From: an uncultured beta proteobacterium | GTDB lineage: Bacteria > Pseudomonadota > Gammaproteobacteria > Burkholderiales > Burkholderiaceae_C | DNA: 64,000 nt | Assembly (NCBI GenBank): GCA_903905735.1 | Contig: CAIVHU010000312.1 | Location: forward strand, 1-64,000 | Direction: 5' to 3' | In this document: one piece after another, positions 10,421 to 21,301 of the stretch | Layout of the letters: each line of letters opens with the position of its first letter | How positions within the stretch are numbered: position 1 is the first letter of the stretch | Translations under genes and position numbers: made by a program | The notes under the pieces: generated by a model | Told to the model about the DNA's origin: nothing | Databases searched by the model: none | The model's input: the letters and a program-made list of their open reading frames with translations, nothing else

Positions 10421-10858
10421 TCAAGCAACTTTGCGCATGGCGCAGGTCAGTTCGGCTTCCACGGCAATGTTGCCGTCCACATCAGCACGCGCCTTGAACT
10501 TGAAAATGCCAGCCTTCATGCGCAACAGTTCCACATGCAGAATCAACTGGTCACCAGGCTCCACAGGTTGTTTGAAACGCGCGCCGTCGATACCGGCAAA
10601 GTAATACACCATGTCATCGGTGGGCGACGTATCCAGCGCATCAAACGCCAGCAAGGCCGCCGCTTGCGCCAACGCTTCGAGCATCAGCACACCCGGCATC
10701 ACCGGGCGGTGCGGGAAGTGACCCTCAAAGTAGGGCTCGTTGATGGTTACATTCTTCAGCGCCCGAATGGACTTGCCCTTGTCGATCTCCAGCACCCGGT
10801 CCACCAGCAAAAACGGGTAACGGTGCGGCAACTGCTTGAGAATTTGGTGGATATCCAT
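10421..10858 (-). CDS. fabZ: 3-hydroxyacyl-ACP dehydratase FabZ
   Basis: FabZ dehydrates 3-hydroxyacyl-ACP in fatty-acid elongation. The 145-residue hot-dog-fold protein has [13 protein letters not shown] and the active-site helix [20 protein letters not shown], with the catalytic His and Glu. An AAGG lies 8 bases before the ATG. It sits between lpxD and lpxA, so one transcript sets the partition of hydroxyacyl chains between phospholipid and lipid A. Confidence 0.97.
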   Translation of the reverse strand: MDIHQILKQLPHRYPFLLVDRVLEIDKGKSIRALKNVTINEPYFEGHFPHRPVMPGVLMLEALAQAAALLAFDALDTSPTDDMVYYFAGIDGARFKQPVEPGDQLILHVELLRMKAGIFKFKARADVDGNIAVEAELTCAMRKVA

Positions 10859-10873
10859 GAGTCTGACCTTTTT

Positions 10874-11872
10874 TTAATTGGAAGAAGTATTGGGTGTGAG
10901 CAGCTTGACCTGGGCTTCCAGCGCACGGATGCGTTCGCGCAGGCTGGCCAGCTGCTTGACCGACGCGGCGTTTTTTTCCCAGGCGGCGTTGTCGTCTATA
11001 GGGAACATGCCGGTGTAATGGCCGGGCTTGAGGATGGATCGGGTGGCCACCGACGCGGCTGAGATATTGACACCGTCGGCCAGCGTCAGATGCCCCAGCA
11101 CCACCGCGCCACCGCCAACGGTGCAATGCGCGCCAATGTGCGCGCTACCCGCCACACCAGCACAGCCAGCCATGGCGGTATGCGCGCCAACAAACACGTT
11201 GTGGCCAATCTGGATCAGGTTATCGAGTTTGACCCCGTCTTCAATCACTGTGTCTTGCATCGCACCCCGGTCAATGCAGGTGTTGGCACCAATCTCAACG
11301 TCATTGCCAATGCGCACATTGCCGAGCTGTTCGAACTTTTCCCAAGTGCCGTTGTTCGGTGCAAAGCCAAAACCGTCGGCACCAATGACGACACCGGGGT
11401 GCAGCAGGCAGCGCTCGCCAATCGTGCAGTTTTCGCTTACCGTGACGCGCGATTTGAGAACTGTGTCAGCCCCAATCATTGCACCCGCCTCCACCACACT
11501 CAAAGCGCCGATGCGCGCCGTGGGGTGAATATTGGCCTGGGGGTCAATCACGGCAGAAGGGTGAATCAGCGCAGCAGCAATCCGGGGCAAACTCTTCTTC
11601 CAGAGCTGTGTGGCGCGGGCGAAATACAGGTACGGGTTGTCAGTGACGATACAGTCTCCGCGCGATTGCGCCAATTCCCGCATCGATTCACCCACGATTA
11701 CACAGCCGGCTTTGGAACCTTCCAACTGCTGCCGGTATTTGGGGTGGCTCAGAAAACTCAGGTGCTGCCGCTGCGCTGTCTCTAACGGTGCCAAACCTTC
11801 AATCAGCCTGTCAACATCACCAAACAGCTCGCCCCCGAGCGATTCGACGAAGGCTCCAGCACGCAAAGCCAC
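10874..11872 (-). CDS. lpxD: UDP-3-O-acylglucosamine N-acyltransferase
   Basis: LpxD adds the second hydroxyacyl chain, on nitrogen, in lipid A synthesis. The 332-residue protein has the N-terminal uridine-binding domain (residues about 1-100) and then hexapeptide beta-helix repeats ([20 protein letters not shown] onward). The active-site His region [20 protein letters not shown] is near residue 240, and the C-terminal helix ends ALEAQVKLL. The start is GTG at 11872. It follows skp by 22 bases. Confidence 0.96.
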   Translation of the reverse strand: MALRAGAFVESLGGELFGDVDRLIEGLAPLETAQRQHLSFLSHPKYRQQLEGSKAGCVIVGESMRELAQSRGDCIVTDNPYLYFARATQLWKKSLPRIAAALIHPSAVIDPQANIHPTARIGALSVVEAGAMIGADTVLKSRVTVSENCTIGERCLLHPGVVIGADGFGFAPNNGTWEKFEQLGNVRIGNDVEIGANTCIDRGAMQDTVIEDGVKLDNLIQIGHNVFVGAHTAMAGCAGVAGSAHIGAHCTVGGGAVVLGHLTLADGVNISAASVATRSILKPGHYTGMFPIDDNAAWEKNAASVKQLASLRERIRALEAQVKLLTPNTSSN

Positions 11873-11894
11873 CTGCGGCCGACCTTTCGCCTGC

Positions 11895-12410
11895 TTACTT
11901 GGTTGCTGCGGGCACGTTGAGTGCCTTGATGACCTTGTCGGTCATGTCAATACTGGGATTCACATAGACCGCATCCTGAAAAATGATGTCGTATTTTTCA
12001 GCAATCGCGATTTCTTTGATCGCCTTGTTGGCACGCAGGATGACCTGCTGCAACTCTTCATTTTTGCGGGCGTTCAGGTCTTCCTGGAACTCGCGGCGTT
12101 TGCGCTGAAAATCGCGATCCTGTTCCAGAATCTGCTTCTGGCGCATTACACGTTGCGCCTCTGGCAGAGTGGGTGCGTCACGCTCGAACTTGTCGGCCGA
12201 AGCCTTAATGCTGGCACCAAGTTCGGTCAGGTCTTTTTCACGCTTGGAAAACTCCTGCTCCAGCTTGGTTTGCGCAGCCTTGGCGGCAGCAGCCTCCTTG
12301 AGCACCCGGTCGGTGCTGACGAAACCGATTTTGACTTCATCGGCCTGCACTGCCGTCAGACAAAACCCACTTGCCAGCACCAAGGCCAGCTGACGTAAAT
12401 ATTGATTCAT
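11895..12410 (-). CDS. skp: Periplasmic chaperone Skp/OmpH
   Basis: Skp holds unfolded outer-membrane proteins in the periplasm and hands them to BamA. The 171-residue protein starts with a signal peptide (about residues 1-23, ending TAVQA), then [14 protein letters not shown], and a long charged helical region (residues about 45-125) typical of the Skp tentacles. Its ATG shares one base with the bamA stop (TAATG), so translation is coupled. Confidence 0.92.
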   Translation of the reverse strand: MNQYLRQLALVLASGFCLTAVQADEVKIGFVSTDRVLKEAAAAKAAQTKLEQEFSKREKDLTELGASIKASADKFERDAPTLPEAQRVMRQKQILEQDRDFQRKRREFQEDLNARKNEELQQVILRANKAIKEIAIAEKYDIIFQDAVYVNPSIDMTDKVIKALNVPAATK

Positions 12411-14710
12411 TAGAAACTCGTCCCGATTTGAAATTGCATGGTCTGTATTTTATCGCCGTCATACTTTTTGATCGGCTTGGCGATCGCCAGGCGCAGCGGA
12501 CCCACTGGTGAAATCCAGCTGATACCCACACCCACAGACGACCTGAGCGCACTGGCATTTTCGTTGATTGCCAGGCCGCCATTGTTACCACCCACCATTC
12601 CGAGATCGACAAAACCATACATGCGCAGCGAACGGTCATTGCCGGCACCTGGAAAGGGTGTCAGCATTTCAACGTTCATGTTCATCTTGCGGTTGCCACC
12701 GATCGATGTGCCGGAGATGTCCTGTGGCCCCAATGTGCCCTGCTCAAAACCCCGCACCGAACCCAGACCACCACCAAAGAAATTCTTGAACACCGGGTAA
12801 GAACGGTCACCCATGGCCCTGCCCGCACCCACCTCGGCGTTGAACGCGACAGTATATTGCTTGCTCAAAGGCAGGTATTGCTGAAACTGGTAGGTGGTAC
12901 GCAGGTAACGTGCGTCACCCGCAAACGACCATTCGGCGTTGGCGCGCTGGTATCTGCCGCTGGTGGGCGCCAAGGCACTGTCCCGACTGTCACGCGCCCA
13001 ACCCATCGTGAATGGCACGGCCTTGCTGGTCAAACCGTACTCGTTGGCGTAATCGGCATAAGAAGTCGGGAGCAGTGTTCCCGGCTCAATCGTCGTCTGT
13101 TCGACTCCAGCACCAAAAAATACGGTATCGATTTCTGTGAACGGCACACCAAACCGTAACGATCCACCTGTCGTCACCAGCTTGTAATAGCTCTGATCCT
13201 GATACGGGCTGCTGGTTCTCTGATAAACGTCGATAGTTCGGGAGACACCGTCAGCTGTGAAATAGGGGTCGGTGGTGCTGACATCCAGCACACGGTTGAT
13301 CTTACTGGTATTGACTTGCAATCCCAGGGAATTTCCCGAACCAAACGCGTTGTCCTGCTTTAAACCAAACGACAGACCCAGACCATCAGCACTGGAGAAC
13401 CCCGCACCCAGGCTCAAGCTGCCGGTGGGTTTCTCGGTCACGTTCAGCGTCAAATCCACCTGATCGGGCGCGCCAGGGACTTCTTGCGTCTCTACCGCCA
13501 CGTCTCCAAAATAACCCAGACGGTCCACCCGGTCGCGTGACAGACGGATCTTGTCGCCGTCATACCAGGAAGACTCCAACTGACGGAATTCACGGCGAAC
13601 TACCACGTCGCGCGTGCGGGTGTTGCCCGCCACGTTGATTTTGCGCACATAAGCTCGACGCGACGGGTTAGCCTGCAGGGTCAAGGCCACCAGATTGTTG
13701 ACGCGGTCAATTTCCGGCACGGCTTCAACACGCGCAAAAGCGTAGCCAAAGTTACCAAAGTAATCGGTAAAGGCTTTGGTGGTTTTGGCGACCTCGTCAG
13801 CGTTATAGGCCTGACCGGGGCGGATCGTCACTAGCGACTTGAATTCGTCGTCTTTGCCAAGGTAATTGCCCGCCAGTTTCACACCGCTGACGACGAAGCG
13901 ATCCCCTTCGGTGATGTTGATGGTGATACCTATGTCAGTCTTGTTGGGGTCAATCGCCACCTGGGTGGAATCGACCTTGAACTCCAGATAGCCGCGCGTC
14001 AGGTAATAGGAGCGCAGGGTTTCAATATCGGCGTTGAGCTTGGCACGCGAGTAGCGGTTGGACTTGGTATACCAGCTCAACCAGCCTCCTGTGTCCAGAT
14101 CAAACAGGCCGCGCAAGGTGGATTCGGAAAATACCTTGTTGCCGACGATGCGTATCTCGCTGATCTTGGCGGGTTCGCCTTCGATGACGTTAAAGGTCAG
14201 GTTGACACGGTTGCGTTCGATGGGTGTCACGGTGGTGACCACTTGCGCTGCGTACAGGCTGCGGTTGATATATTGGCGCTTGAGCTCCTGCTCAGCGCGG
14301 TCGAGCTGTGCCTTGTCAAAAGGCCTGCCGTCAGCCAAACCGACATCGCGCAGGGATTTCACCAGCACGTCCTTGTCAAATTCCTTGACGCCGACAAACT
14401 CCACATTGGCGACTGTGGGCCGCTCTTCCACCACCACCACCAGCACGTCACCATTGACCTCAATGCGCACGTCCTTGAAAAGGCCCAATGCAAACAGGGC
14501 ACGGATGGCAGCAGCGCCCTTGTCATCGTTGTAGGTGTCACCCACGTGAACCGGCATCGATACGAATACCGTGCCGGGTTCGACACGCTGCAGACCTTCA
14601 ATGCGGATATCTCGCACGGTAAAAGGGTCAACAGCCCAGGCTGCCGGTGCAGCCATAACCAAAGCGGCCACCGCAGCGAGTGCGTTCAGGCGAAAACGAT
14701 TGAATTGCAT
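12410..14710 (-). CDS. bamA: Outer-membrane protein assembly factor BamA
   Basis: BamA is the central insertase for beta-barrel outer-membrane proteins. The 766-residue precursor has a signal peptide (residues about 1-26) and five POTRA repeats; the first begins VRDIRIEGLQRVEPGTVF. A C-terminal Omp85 barrel carries the family VRGF motif (GLGSVRGFEQGTLG) and ends in FQIGTSF with the terminal aromatic residue. It lies between rseP and skp, the standard order. Confidence 0.97.
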   Translation of the reverse strand: MQFNRFRLNALAAVAALVMAAPAAWAVDPFTVRDIRIEGLQRVEPGTVFVSMPVHVGDTYNDDKGAAAIRALFALGLFKDVRIEVNGDVLVVVVEERPTVANVEFVGVKEFDKDVLVKSLRDVGLADGRPFDKAQLDRAEQELKRQYINRSLYAAQVVTTVTPIERNRVNLTFNVIEGEPAKISEIRIVGNKVFSESTLRGLFDLDTGGWLSWYTKSNRYSRAKLNADIETLRSYYLTRGYLEFKVDSTQVAIDPNKTDIGITINITEGDRFVVSGVKLAGNYLGKDDEFKSLVTIRPGQAYNADEVAKTTKAFTDYFGNFGYAFARVEAVPEIDRVNNLVALTLQANPSRRAYVRKINVAGNTRTRDVVVRREFRQLESSWYDGDKIRLSRDRVDRLGYFGDVAVETQEVPGAPDQVDLTLNVTEKPTGSLSLGAGFSSADGLGLSFGLKQDNAFGSGNSLGLQVNTSKINRVLDVSTTDPYFTADGVSRTIDVYQRTSSPYQDQSYYKLVTTGGSLRFGVPFTEIDTVFFGAGVEQTTIEPGTLLPTSYADYANEYGLTSKAVPFTMGWARDSRDSALAPTSGRYQRANAEWSFAGDARYLRTTYQFQQYLPLSKQYTVAFNAEVGAGRAMGDRSYPVFKNFFGGGLGSVRGFEQGTLGPQDISGTSIGGNRKMNMNVEMLTPFPGAGNDRSLRMYGFVDLGMVGGNNGGLAINENASALRSSVGVGISWISPVGPLRLAIAKPIKKYDGDKIQTMQFQIGTSF

Positions 14711-14756
14711 GGTGAAAATGAAGAAATTTAGGTTGTGCAGAGCGGCACAACAACAG

Positions 14757-16118
14757 TTAGCCGAGCAAGCGGGTGATATCGTTAAAAAAGGCGATCAACA
14801 TCATGACCATTAAAAGCGCGATGCCTCCTCGCTGCAAACCTTCCATCCAGCGTTCAGACACTGGCTTACCTGTCGCGCCCTCCCAAAGATAATACATCAG
14901 GTGACCTCCGTCGAGCACAGGCAGAGGCAGCAAGTTCAGCACACCCAGGCTGACACTGACCAAAGCCAGAAACGTCAGGTATTGGATCACACCCATGCCG
15001 GCGGACTTGCCGGCAAAGTCGGCGATGGTGAGCGGGCCGCTGATGTTTTTGAGGGAGGCCTGCCCGATGAGCATCTTGCCCATCATCTTGAGCGTCATGG
15101 TCGAAATATCCCAGGTCTGGACAATCCCGCGCCAAATGCCTTGCACGGGCCCGTAAGTCACCGTGACCATGGCCGGTCGTGAACCGACAAAAGCACCTAT
15201 CCGCCCGACCGCGACCCCGTTGTCCATGACCACTTTCGGGGTCACGGCCAGTTCAAGCAATTGACCGCCGCGCAGCACGGTCCAAAGTTGTGGCTGTATC
15301 TGGCCGCTGGCTGCCCCAGAGTTGCGGATATATTGACGCAATTGCTGGCCGTCTTGCATGGGCTGTCCATTGACCGATTGCACTTCATCACCCTGGCGCA
15401 AACCTGCCTGCGCAGCAGCACCGTCGGCTTGGAGTTTGCCAATCGTCGGTTGCGTCAACGGCGAATCAATACCGATGCGGTTGAACAACTCGGCATCTAC
15501 CTGTGTGGTGTCCAGCGTGGACAAGGGCAACAGGACCTCGCGCTCGGCTTGGCCAGCTTTGGTGACCACCAGGCGCACGTCCTGACCATCCAGCGCGCCC
15601 CGGGTCAGCACCCAGCGCATATCATCAAACGATGCCACCGGCTCCAGTTCAGCACCAGATGCGCCCATGCGCAAGACACGCTCACCACCAGCTAACCCAG
15701 CTTGACTGGCCAGGGATGCCGCAGGCGGCGGACTCAATATTGCTTCTGGGACCACGACGCCGATCCAGTTGACCAAGGCATACAGCGCGACCGCCAACAC
15801 CAGATTAGCCAATGGGCCAGCCACGACGATGGCAGAGCGCCGGCCAAGCGTCTGGTTGTTGAAAGCCAAGTGCTTTTGCTCGGGCGGTACCGGGCCTTCG
15901 CGCTCATCGAGCATCTTGACGTAACCGCCTATCGGGAACAGAGCCAGCACAAATTCGGTTGACGTGGGACTGGACTGCCAGTGCAGCAGCGGCTTACCAA
16001 ACCCGATTGAAAAGCGCAGCACCTTGACACCACAGGCCACCGCCATGCGGTAGTGGCCATACTCATGGATGGCGATCAATAACGCAATGGCGACGATGAA
16101 CGCAGGAAGTGTCAGCAT
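14757..16118 (-). CDS. rseP: Site-2 protease RseP
   Basis: RseP cleaves anti-sigma factor and signal-peptide remnants inside the membrane, linking envelope stress to sigma-E. The 453-residue protein has the zinc motif HEYGH at residues 19-23 in the first membrane helix, two PDZ regions (about residues 115-200 and 205-290), and the second metal site NLLPLPVLDGGHLMYY near residue 400, followed by membrane helices. It follows dxr by 20 bases on the same strand. Confidence 0.96.
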   Translation of the reverse strand: MLTLPAFIVAIALLIAIHEYGHYRMAVACGVKVLRFSIGFGKPLLHWQSSPTSTEFVLALFPIGGYVKMLDEREGPVPPEQKHLAFNNQTLGRRSAIVVAGPLANLVLAVALYALVNWIGVVVPEAILSPPPAASLASQAGLAGGERVLRMGASGAELEPVASFDDMRWVLTRGALDGQDVRLVVTKAGQAEREVLLPLSTLDTTQVDAELFNRIGIDSPLTQPTIGKLQADGAAAQAGLRQGDEVQSVNGQPMQDGQQLRQYIRNSGAASGQIQPQLWTVLRGGQLLELAVTPKVVMDNGVAVGRIGAFVGSRPAMVTVTYGPVQGIWRGIVQTWDISTMTLKMMGKMLIGQASLKNISGPLTIADFAGKSAGMGVIQYLTFLALVSVSLGVLNLLPLPVLDGGHLMYYLWEGATGKPVSERWMEGLQRGGIALLMVMMLIAFFNDITRLLG

Positions 16119-16138
16119 GCGGGGGTATCAATCGGCCA

Positions 16139-17350
16139 TCAGCGACACAAGGCGCGCACCACGCGTTCGGCAGCGCAGCGCGAGAGGGCGTCCAGGTTCA
16201 ACAAATCTTCCAGTGAACCCGGTGGCGCGGGGATCACCGCGCCCAAGGTATCCATGTTGACCGCATGGATCTGGTCAAATCGAATCTTGCCGCTCAAAAA
16301 GGCGGCCACAGCCACCTCGTTGGCCGCATTCAACACGGCGGTGCTACCCGGTGCTGCCTCCAAAACAGACCAGGCGAGCTTCAAGCCTGGAAAACGTTCG
16401 CCGTGACCGTGTGAATCGATGGACTCAAAGGTCATGTCCGCCATGCGGCTGAAATCCAGCGCGGTGGCACCCGAGGTCACCCGATCCGGCCACGACAGGC
16501 CGTAGGCGATGGGCACCTTCATGTCAGGCGTGCCGAGTTGGGCAATGACGGAGTGGTCGCGGTACTGAACCATGGAGTGAATCACGCTTTGGGGATGGAT
16601 CACCACCTCGATTTGCTTCGGCTGCACACCAAACAGGTAACGCGCCTCAATGATCTCGAGCGCCTTGTTCATCATCGTGGCCGAATCGACCGAAATTTTG
16701 CGCCCCATCACCCAGTTGGGGTGCGCACAGGCCTGGTCTGGCGTGATGCCCGGAAAATCTGCGGGATCTCGGCGACGAAATGGCCCGCCGGATGCCGTCA
16801 GGATGATCTTATCGATCTGACTCGCCCAGGTGTTGGCATCGTCCGGCAGCGACTGGAACACCGCCGAGTGCTCACTGTCAATGGGCAGCAATTTGGCACC
16901 GCCCGTTGCCACTGCCTGCAAAAAGTAATCACCACCGACCACCAGCGCTTCTTTGTTAGCCAGCAGCAGGCGTTTGCCTGCGCGCGCTGCGGCCAGACAG
17001 GAAGCCAGGCCGGCAGCCCCGACAATGGCCGCCATGACGGTATCGACGCGTTCATGTTCTGCTATTTCTTCAATAGCTTTAGGTCCAGATAGAACACGGG
17101 TTAGAAGACCTTTTTCTTGACATTTCTGTTCAAGTTGCCGACCATGCTCCACGCTGGCCATGACTGCAAAAGCAGGTTTGAACTGCACGCATTGTGCCAG
17201 CATTTTGTCAACCTGTGTCGCCGCACTCAATGCAAAAACTTCAAAACGATCCGGGTGCAAGGCAATCACTTCCAGCGTGCTGACGCCAATCGACCCGGTC
17301 GAACCAAGGATGGCGACGCGTTGTTTTTCCAATTCAGTTTGTTCGGACAT
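16139..17350 (-). CDS. dxr: 1-deoxy-D-xylulose 5-phosphate reductoisomerase
   Basis: Dxr turns DXP into MEP with NADPH, the committed step of the non-mevalonate isoprenoid pathway. The N-terminal Rossmann motif VAILGSTGSIGVSTLEVI, the LANKEALVVGG segment, the metal/substrate region LPIDSEHSAVFQ and the SGGPFR loop are all visible. I preferred ATG 17350 (403 residues), with GAGAG about 6 bases upstream, over an in-frame TTG at 17362 that overlaps the cdsA stop. Confidence 0.96.
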   Translation of the reverse strand: MSEQTELEKQRVAILGSTGSIGVSTLEVIALHPDRFEVFALSAATQVDKMLAQCVQFKPAFAVMASVEHGRQLEQKCQEKGLLTRVLSGPKAIEEIAEHERVDTVMAAIVGAAGLASCLAAARAGKRLLLANKEALVVGGDYFLQAVATGGAKLLPIDSEHSAVFQSLPDDANTWASQIDKIILTASGGPFRRRDPADFPGITPDQACAHPNWVMGRKISVDSATMMNKALEIIEARYLFGVQPKQIEVVIHPQSVIHSMVQYRDHSVIAQLGTPDMKVPIAYGLSWPDRVTSGATALDFSRMADMTFESIDSHGHGERFPGLKLAWSVLEAAPGSTAVLNAANEVAVAAFLSGKIRFDQIHAVNMDTLGAVIPAPPGSLEDLLNLDALSRCAAERVVRALCR

Positions 17351-17358
17351 GAAAACTC

Positions 17359-18204
17359 TCAAAAAGATATCAGCATCATCGCCAATGGCAGGGTTGGCAG
17401 GAGCGCATCAACCCGGTCCAACACACCACCGTGCCCAGGCAGCAGCACACTGCTGTCTTTCACCCCGGCACTGCGCTTGACCAAGGACTCCACCAAATCA
17501 CCCACGACGCTCATCGCGGCCATGAACACCACCGCGATCAGCATGAAGCTCAGCCCCTTGGCGGCAAGCCGCGTATAGAAACTGGGCACAGTGACGCCTC
17601 CCGCAGCATCGGCAAAACGCCAGGCCATGGCCATAAGCATCACGCCCACCATGCCGCCCCACACGCCTTCCCAGCTTTTGCCAGGGCTGATCGAGGCAGC
17701 CAGCTTATTGCGGGTAAAGCGCCCGCCCAATGCACGACCAGAAAAATATGCCCCAATGTCGGCCATCCAGACCAGCGCCAGAACAGACAACAAAAAGTTG
17801 ACACCCAGCAGCCGTGCCTGCGCCACTGCCAGCCAGGTGGTACATAGAGCCGCCAGCCCCAGCACCAGACGCACGGGCCGGAAGTAATTGGCCCATGCTG
17901 GCACACCGGCCTTGAGAATCCAGGCTCCTGCAAGCACCCAAAGCGACCCCGCTACCAGCCAGACACGTGGCAACTGCTCAGCCAAAAGCCCGGACCACCA
18001 CATTCCCGCACACACAACGGCACAGAGGGCACCTGCCACCAGCGATGCGGTCATGCGCAAGCCATTCATTCGCGCCCATTCCCAAGCACCTGCAGCGATG
18101 AAAATACCAGCGATGAGAAAGAAGGGCTCGGGTTTTGCATAAAAAAGTGCCGGCAACAGCACCATCAGCAACACCAGCGCGGTCAACACGCGTTGTTTGA
18201 GCAT
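17359..18204 (-). CDS. cdsA: Phosphatidate cytidylyltransferase
   Basis: CdsA makes CDP-diacylglycerol from phosphatidate and CTP, the entry to all phospholipids. The 281-residue protein is mostly membrane helices and carries the family signature near the C-terminus, SVVGDLVESLVKRSAGVKDS followed by LPGHGGVLDRVDAL, with its conserved acidic and basic residues. It follows uppS after 6 bases. Confidence 0.95.
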   Translation of the reverse strand: MLKQRVLTALVLLMVLLPALFYAKPEPFFLIAGIFIAAGAWEWARMNGLRMTASLVAGALCAVVCAGMWWSGLLAEQLPRVWLVAGSLWVLAGAWILKAGVPAWANYFRPVRLVLGLAALCTTWLAVAQARLLGVNFLLSVLALVWMADIGAYFSGRALGGRFTRNKLAASISPGKSWEGVWGGMVGVMLMAMAWRFADAAGGVTVPSFYTRLAAKGLSFMLIAVVFMAAMSVVGDLVESLVKRSAGVKDSSVLLPGHGGVLDRVDALLPTLPLAMMLISF

Positions 18205-18210
18205 GGGAAC

Positions 18211-18939
18211 CTAGGGGGTGGCTGCCGATGTGGGTTCGCCATCGAGCTGGTCCGAAGTCATGCCAAAGCGCCGCTCACGCTGGGCAAAAGAGGCAATCGC
18301 CTCATCCAGCGCCGCTTCATCAAAGTCCGGCCACAACACATCAGTAAAGAAAAATTCAGAATAGGCCGCCTGCCAGAGCAGAAAATTGCTCATCCGGTGT
18401 TCCCCGCCAGTGCGGATGAGCAGATCCGGATCCGGCACGTGCGCCAAGGACATGGCGCGGTTCAGGTTCGCCTCGCTGATCGGCAGACCCTGGTCTGCCA
18501 CTTTCTGGGCGGCTTGCGCCACATCCCAACGACCACCGTAATTGAAACAGGCGTTGAGAATCAGGCGTGTGTTACCAGCGGTCGCGGCTTCGCCCTCTTC
18601 CATGCTGCGCAACACCCTGGGCGATAAACCGCGACGGTCGCCGACAAAGCGCAGTTGAACGCCGTCTTCCTTCAGTTGCTTAATCTCGCGCGACAAGGCC
18701 ATGGCAAACAAATCCATCAGGCCAGAGACTTCTTCGGTCGGGCGTTTCCAGTTCTCAGAAGAGAAGGCAAACACCGTCAGCACCCGGATACCCCGGGCAT
18801 CGCAGGCTCTGGCACAGCGCTTGAGCGATTCAACGCCCTGTCTGTGGCCTGCAATACGTGGCAAAAAACGTTTGTTCGCCCAACGCCCATTGCCATCCAT
18901 CACGATGGCAATGTGGTGAGGAACCTGGTCGTAGGCCAT
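18211..18939 (-). CDS. uppS: Undecaprenyl-diphosphate synthase
   Basis: UppS extends farnesyl diphosphate with eight cis isoprene units to form the lipid carrier for peptidoglycan and O-antigen. The 242-residue protein has the motif HIAIVMDGNGRWANKRFLPR with the catalytic Asp, TVFAFSSENWKRP, and the C-terminal DLLIRTGGEHRMSNFLLWQA plus SEFFFTDVLWPDF. It is packed between frr and cdsA. Confidence 0.97.
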   Translation of the reverse strand: MAYDQVPHHIAIVMDGNGRWANKRFLPRIAGHRQGVESLKRCARACDARGIRVLTVFAFSSENWKRPTEEVSGLMDLFAMALSREIKQLKEDGVQLRFVGDRRGLSPRVLRSMEEGEAATAGNTRLILNACFNYGGRWDVAQAAQKVADQGLPISEANLNRAMSLAHVPDPDLLIRTGGEHRMSNFLLWQAAYSEFFFTDVLWPDFDEAALDEAIASFAQRERRFGMTSDQLDGEPTSAATP

Positions 18940-18945
18940 GGTCGG

Positions 18946-19506
18946 TCAGACCGCCATGATGTCTTGCTCTTTGCTAGCCACCAACTGATCAATGACCACC
19001 ACATGCTTATCGGTCACTTTTTGAATATCTGCTTCGCAGCGCTTTTGTTCGTCCTCAGAGGCCAATTTGTCTTTCACCAGCTTTTTGACGGCTTCATTGG
19101 CATCACGTCGCAGGTTGCGTACGGCAATCTTGGCCGTTTCACCCTCGTTGCGGACCAATTTGGTGAGTTCCTTGCGGCGCTCTTCCGACATGGCCGGCAT
19201 CGGTACGCGAATCAAATCACCCATGGAGGACGGGTTCAGACCGAGGTCGCTGTCGCGAATGGCTTTTTCAATCTTGGCGCCCAGACCTTTTTCCCAGGGC
19301 TGGACGCTGACCGTGCGATTGTCGATCAGTGACACATTGGCCACTTGGCTGATTGGCACCAACGCACCGTAATAGTCCACATGCACCGTGTCCAGAATGG
19401 CCGGATTGGCGCGCCCGGTGCGAATCTTGGTCAAATTGTGCTGGAACGCGGCAATGGACTGATCCATCTTGGTCTCAGCGGTCCGTTTGACATCTGAAAT
19501 TGGCAT
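18946..19506 (-). CDS. frr: Ribosome recycling factor
   Basis: RRF, with EF-G, splits the post-termination ribosome. The 186-residue protein has the family length, the helical core ([20 protein letters not shown]), [20 protein letters not shown] and [26 protein letters not shown] lies about 7 bases upstream of the ATG. Confidence 0.97.
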   Translation of the reverse strand: MPISDVKRTAETKMDQSIAAFQHNLTKIRTGRANPAILDTVHVDYYGALVPISQVANVSLIDNRTVSVQPWEKGLGAKIEKAIRDSDLGLNPSSMGDLIRVPMPAMSEERRKELTKLVRNEGETAKIAVRNLRRDANEAVKKLVKDKLASEDEQKRCEADIQKVTDKHVVVIDQLVASKEQDIMAV

Positions 19507-19563
19507 CTTCTACTCCTCACTCCACAATCATGATCTCAGCGAAAGAAATGAATTGTCGCTCGC

Positions 19564-20286
19564 TCAGGCAAACACCAGGGTGCCTTCGTCTTCGCCCAGA
19601 ACCACCCGCTTGAGCGCACCATGCTTGAAAATCGAAAACACCTTGATGGGCAGTTTTTGGTCGCGGCACAACGCAAAGGCGGTGGCATCCATGATGCCCA
19701 GATTTTGCGATATCGCATTATCAAAAGATATCTTGCTGTACCGCGTCGCCGTGGGATCTTTTTTCGGATCAGCCGTGTAAACCCCATCCACCTTGGTGGC
19801 CTTGAGCACGATTTCAGCACCAATTTCGGCACCCCGCAACGCCGCAGCAGTGTCGGTGGTGAAAAACGGGTTTCCGGTACCGGCCGCAAAAATCACCACT
19901 TTGCCTTCTTCAAGGTACTGCAGCGCCTTGGGCCGAACATAAGGCTCCACCACCTGCTCAATCGCAATCGCCGACATCACCCGCGCTGTGAGCCCGGCCT
20001 TGTTCATGGTGTCACCCAAGGCCAGCGAATTCATCACAGTGGCCAACATGCCCATGTAATCTGCCGTGGCGCGGTCCATGCCGACCGAGCCACCGGCCAC
20101 GCCCCGGAAGATGTTGCCGCCGCCAATCACCACCGCCACCTCGACACCGAGCTTGGTCACTTCCACGATTTCGTCCACCATGCGCACGATGGTGTCACGG
20201 TTGATACCAAACTGGTCATCGCCCATGAGCGCCTCGCCAGACAACTTGAGCAGGATGCGCTTGTAGGCAGGCTTGGCTGTGGTCAT
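19564..20286 (-). CDS. pyrH: UMP kinase
   Basis: PyrH phosphorylates UMP to UDP and is the bacterial hexameric UMP kinase. The 240-residue protein has [51 protein letters not shown] and [13 protein letters not shown]. The ATG at 20286 is preceded by AGGAGAA at a good distance, so a longer frame is rejected. It lies between tsf and frr, the usual order. Confidence 0.97.
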   Translation of the reverse strand: MTTAKPAYKRILLKLSGEALMGDDQFGINRDTIVRMVDEIVEVTKLGVEVAVVIGGGNIFRGVAGGSVGMDRATADYMGMLATVMNSLALGDTMNKAGLTARVMSAIAIEQVVEPYVRPKALQYLEEGKVVIFAAGTGNPFFTTDTAAALRGAEIGAEIVLKATKVDGVYTADPKKDPTATRYSKISFDNAISQNLGIMDATAFALCRDQKLPIKVFSIFKHGALKRVVLGEDEGTLVFA

Positions 20287-20333
20287 GAGGTTCTCCTGTG
20301 TCGTGTGGGGTTGGCGAACTGGCAAGAGAGAGC

Positions 20334-21257
20334 TTAAGCCGCTTGCTGGGCAGCCGCTACCTGGGCAGCCACTTCGGCAGCAAAGTCATCTACCTTCTTC
20401 ACAATGCCTTCACCCACCACATACAGCGTGAATGCTTTCACGCTGGTGCCGGTGGCCTTGAGCATCTGCTCAACGCTTTGCTTGTCGTTCTTGACGAAAG
20501 GCTGGTTGAACAGGGAGACTTCCTTGAGGTATTTCTGCACGCCACCTTCGATGCGTTTGGCCACAATTTCAGCTGACTGAACGGGTTTGCCCGCTGCGGT
20601 TGCAACGGCAGCATCTTCAGCCGCCTTCGCGGCTGCCACAGAGCGCTCACGCGCCACCAGTTCGGCGGGTACGTCGTCGCTTGACAAAGCCACGGGCTTC
20701 ATGGCGGCCACATGCATGGCCACATCTTTAGCTGCAGTCTCATCGCCTTCAAACTCGACCACGACGCCAATGCGGGTGCCGTGCAGATAGGCAGCCAGCT
20801 TGTTGCCGCTGGCGAAACGCTTGAAGCGGCGGAAACTCATGTTTTCACCGATCTTGCCAATCAGACCCTTGCGTGCATCTTCCAGCGTGGGGCCAAAGCC
20901 TTCCTGTTCGTAAGCGCAAGCACCCAACGCGGCCAGGTCAGCAGGGTTGTTCTTGACGATCAAGGCTGCGGCCGCGTTGGCCAAGGCCAGAAAACTGTCA
21001 TTTTTGGTGACAAAGTCGGTTTCGCAGTTCACTTCAAGCAGGGCGCCCACATCGCCTTCGACAGCGTAAGTCACAACGCCTTCGGCGGTGACACGGCTGG
21101 AGGCCTTACCGGCCTTGCTGCCCAAACGGACCCGCAGAATCTCTTCCGCCTTGGCCATATCGCCTTCAGCTTCGGTCAAAGCGCGCTTGCATTCCATCAT
21201 CGGCGCATCTGTCTTGCCACGTAGTTCAGCCACCATGCTTGCGGTAATTGCAGCCAT
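20334..21257 (-). CDS. tsf: Elongation factor Ts
   Basis: EF-Ts exchanges GDP for GTP on EF-Tu. The 307-residue protein has the N-terminal UBA-like domain and signature ([20 protein letters not shown]), the core [20 protein letters not shown], and the dimerisation region ending in [24 protein letters not shown] is placed before the ATG. It follows rpsB after a terminator-like hairpin. Confidence 0.97.
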   Translation of the reverse strand: MAAITASMVAELRGKTDAPMMECKRALTEAEGDMAKAEEILRVRLGSKAGKASSRVTAEGVVTYAVEGDVGALLEVNCETDFVTKNDSFLALANAAAALIVKNNPADLAALGACAYEQEGFGPTLEDARKGLIGKIGENMSFRRFKRFASGNKLAAYLHGTRIGVVVEFEGDETAAKDVAMHVAAMKPVALSSDDVPAELVARERSVAAAKAAEDAAVATAAGKPVQSAEIVAKRIEGGVQKYLKEVSLFNQPFVKNDKQSVEQMLKATGTSVKAFTLYVVGEGIVKKVDDFAAEVAAQVAAAQQAA

Positions 21258-21301
21258 TTTTTTTATCTCCGGAAATCAGTTCAGTTAATGAAAATCAAAT
21301 T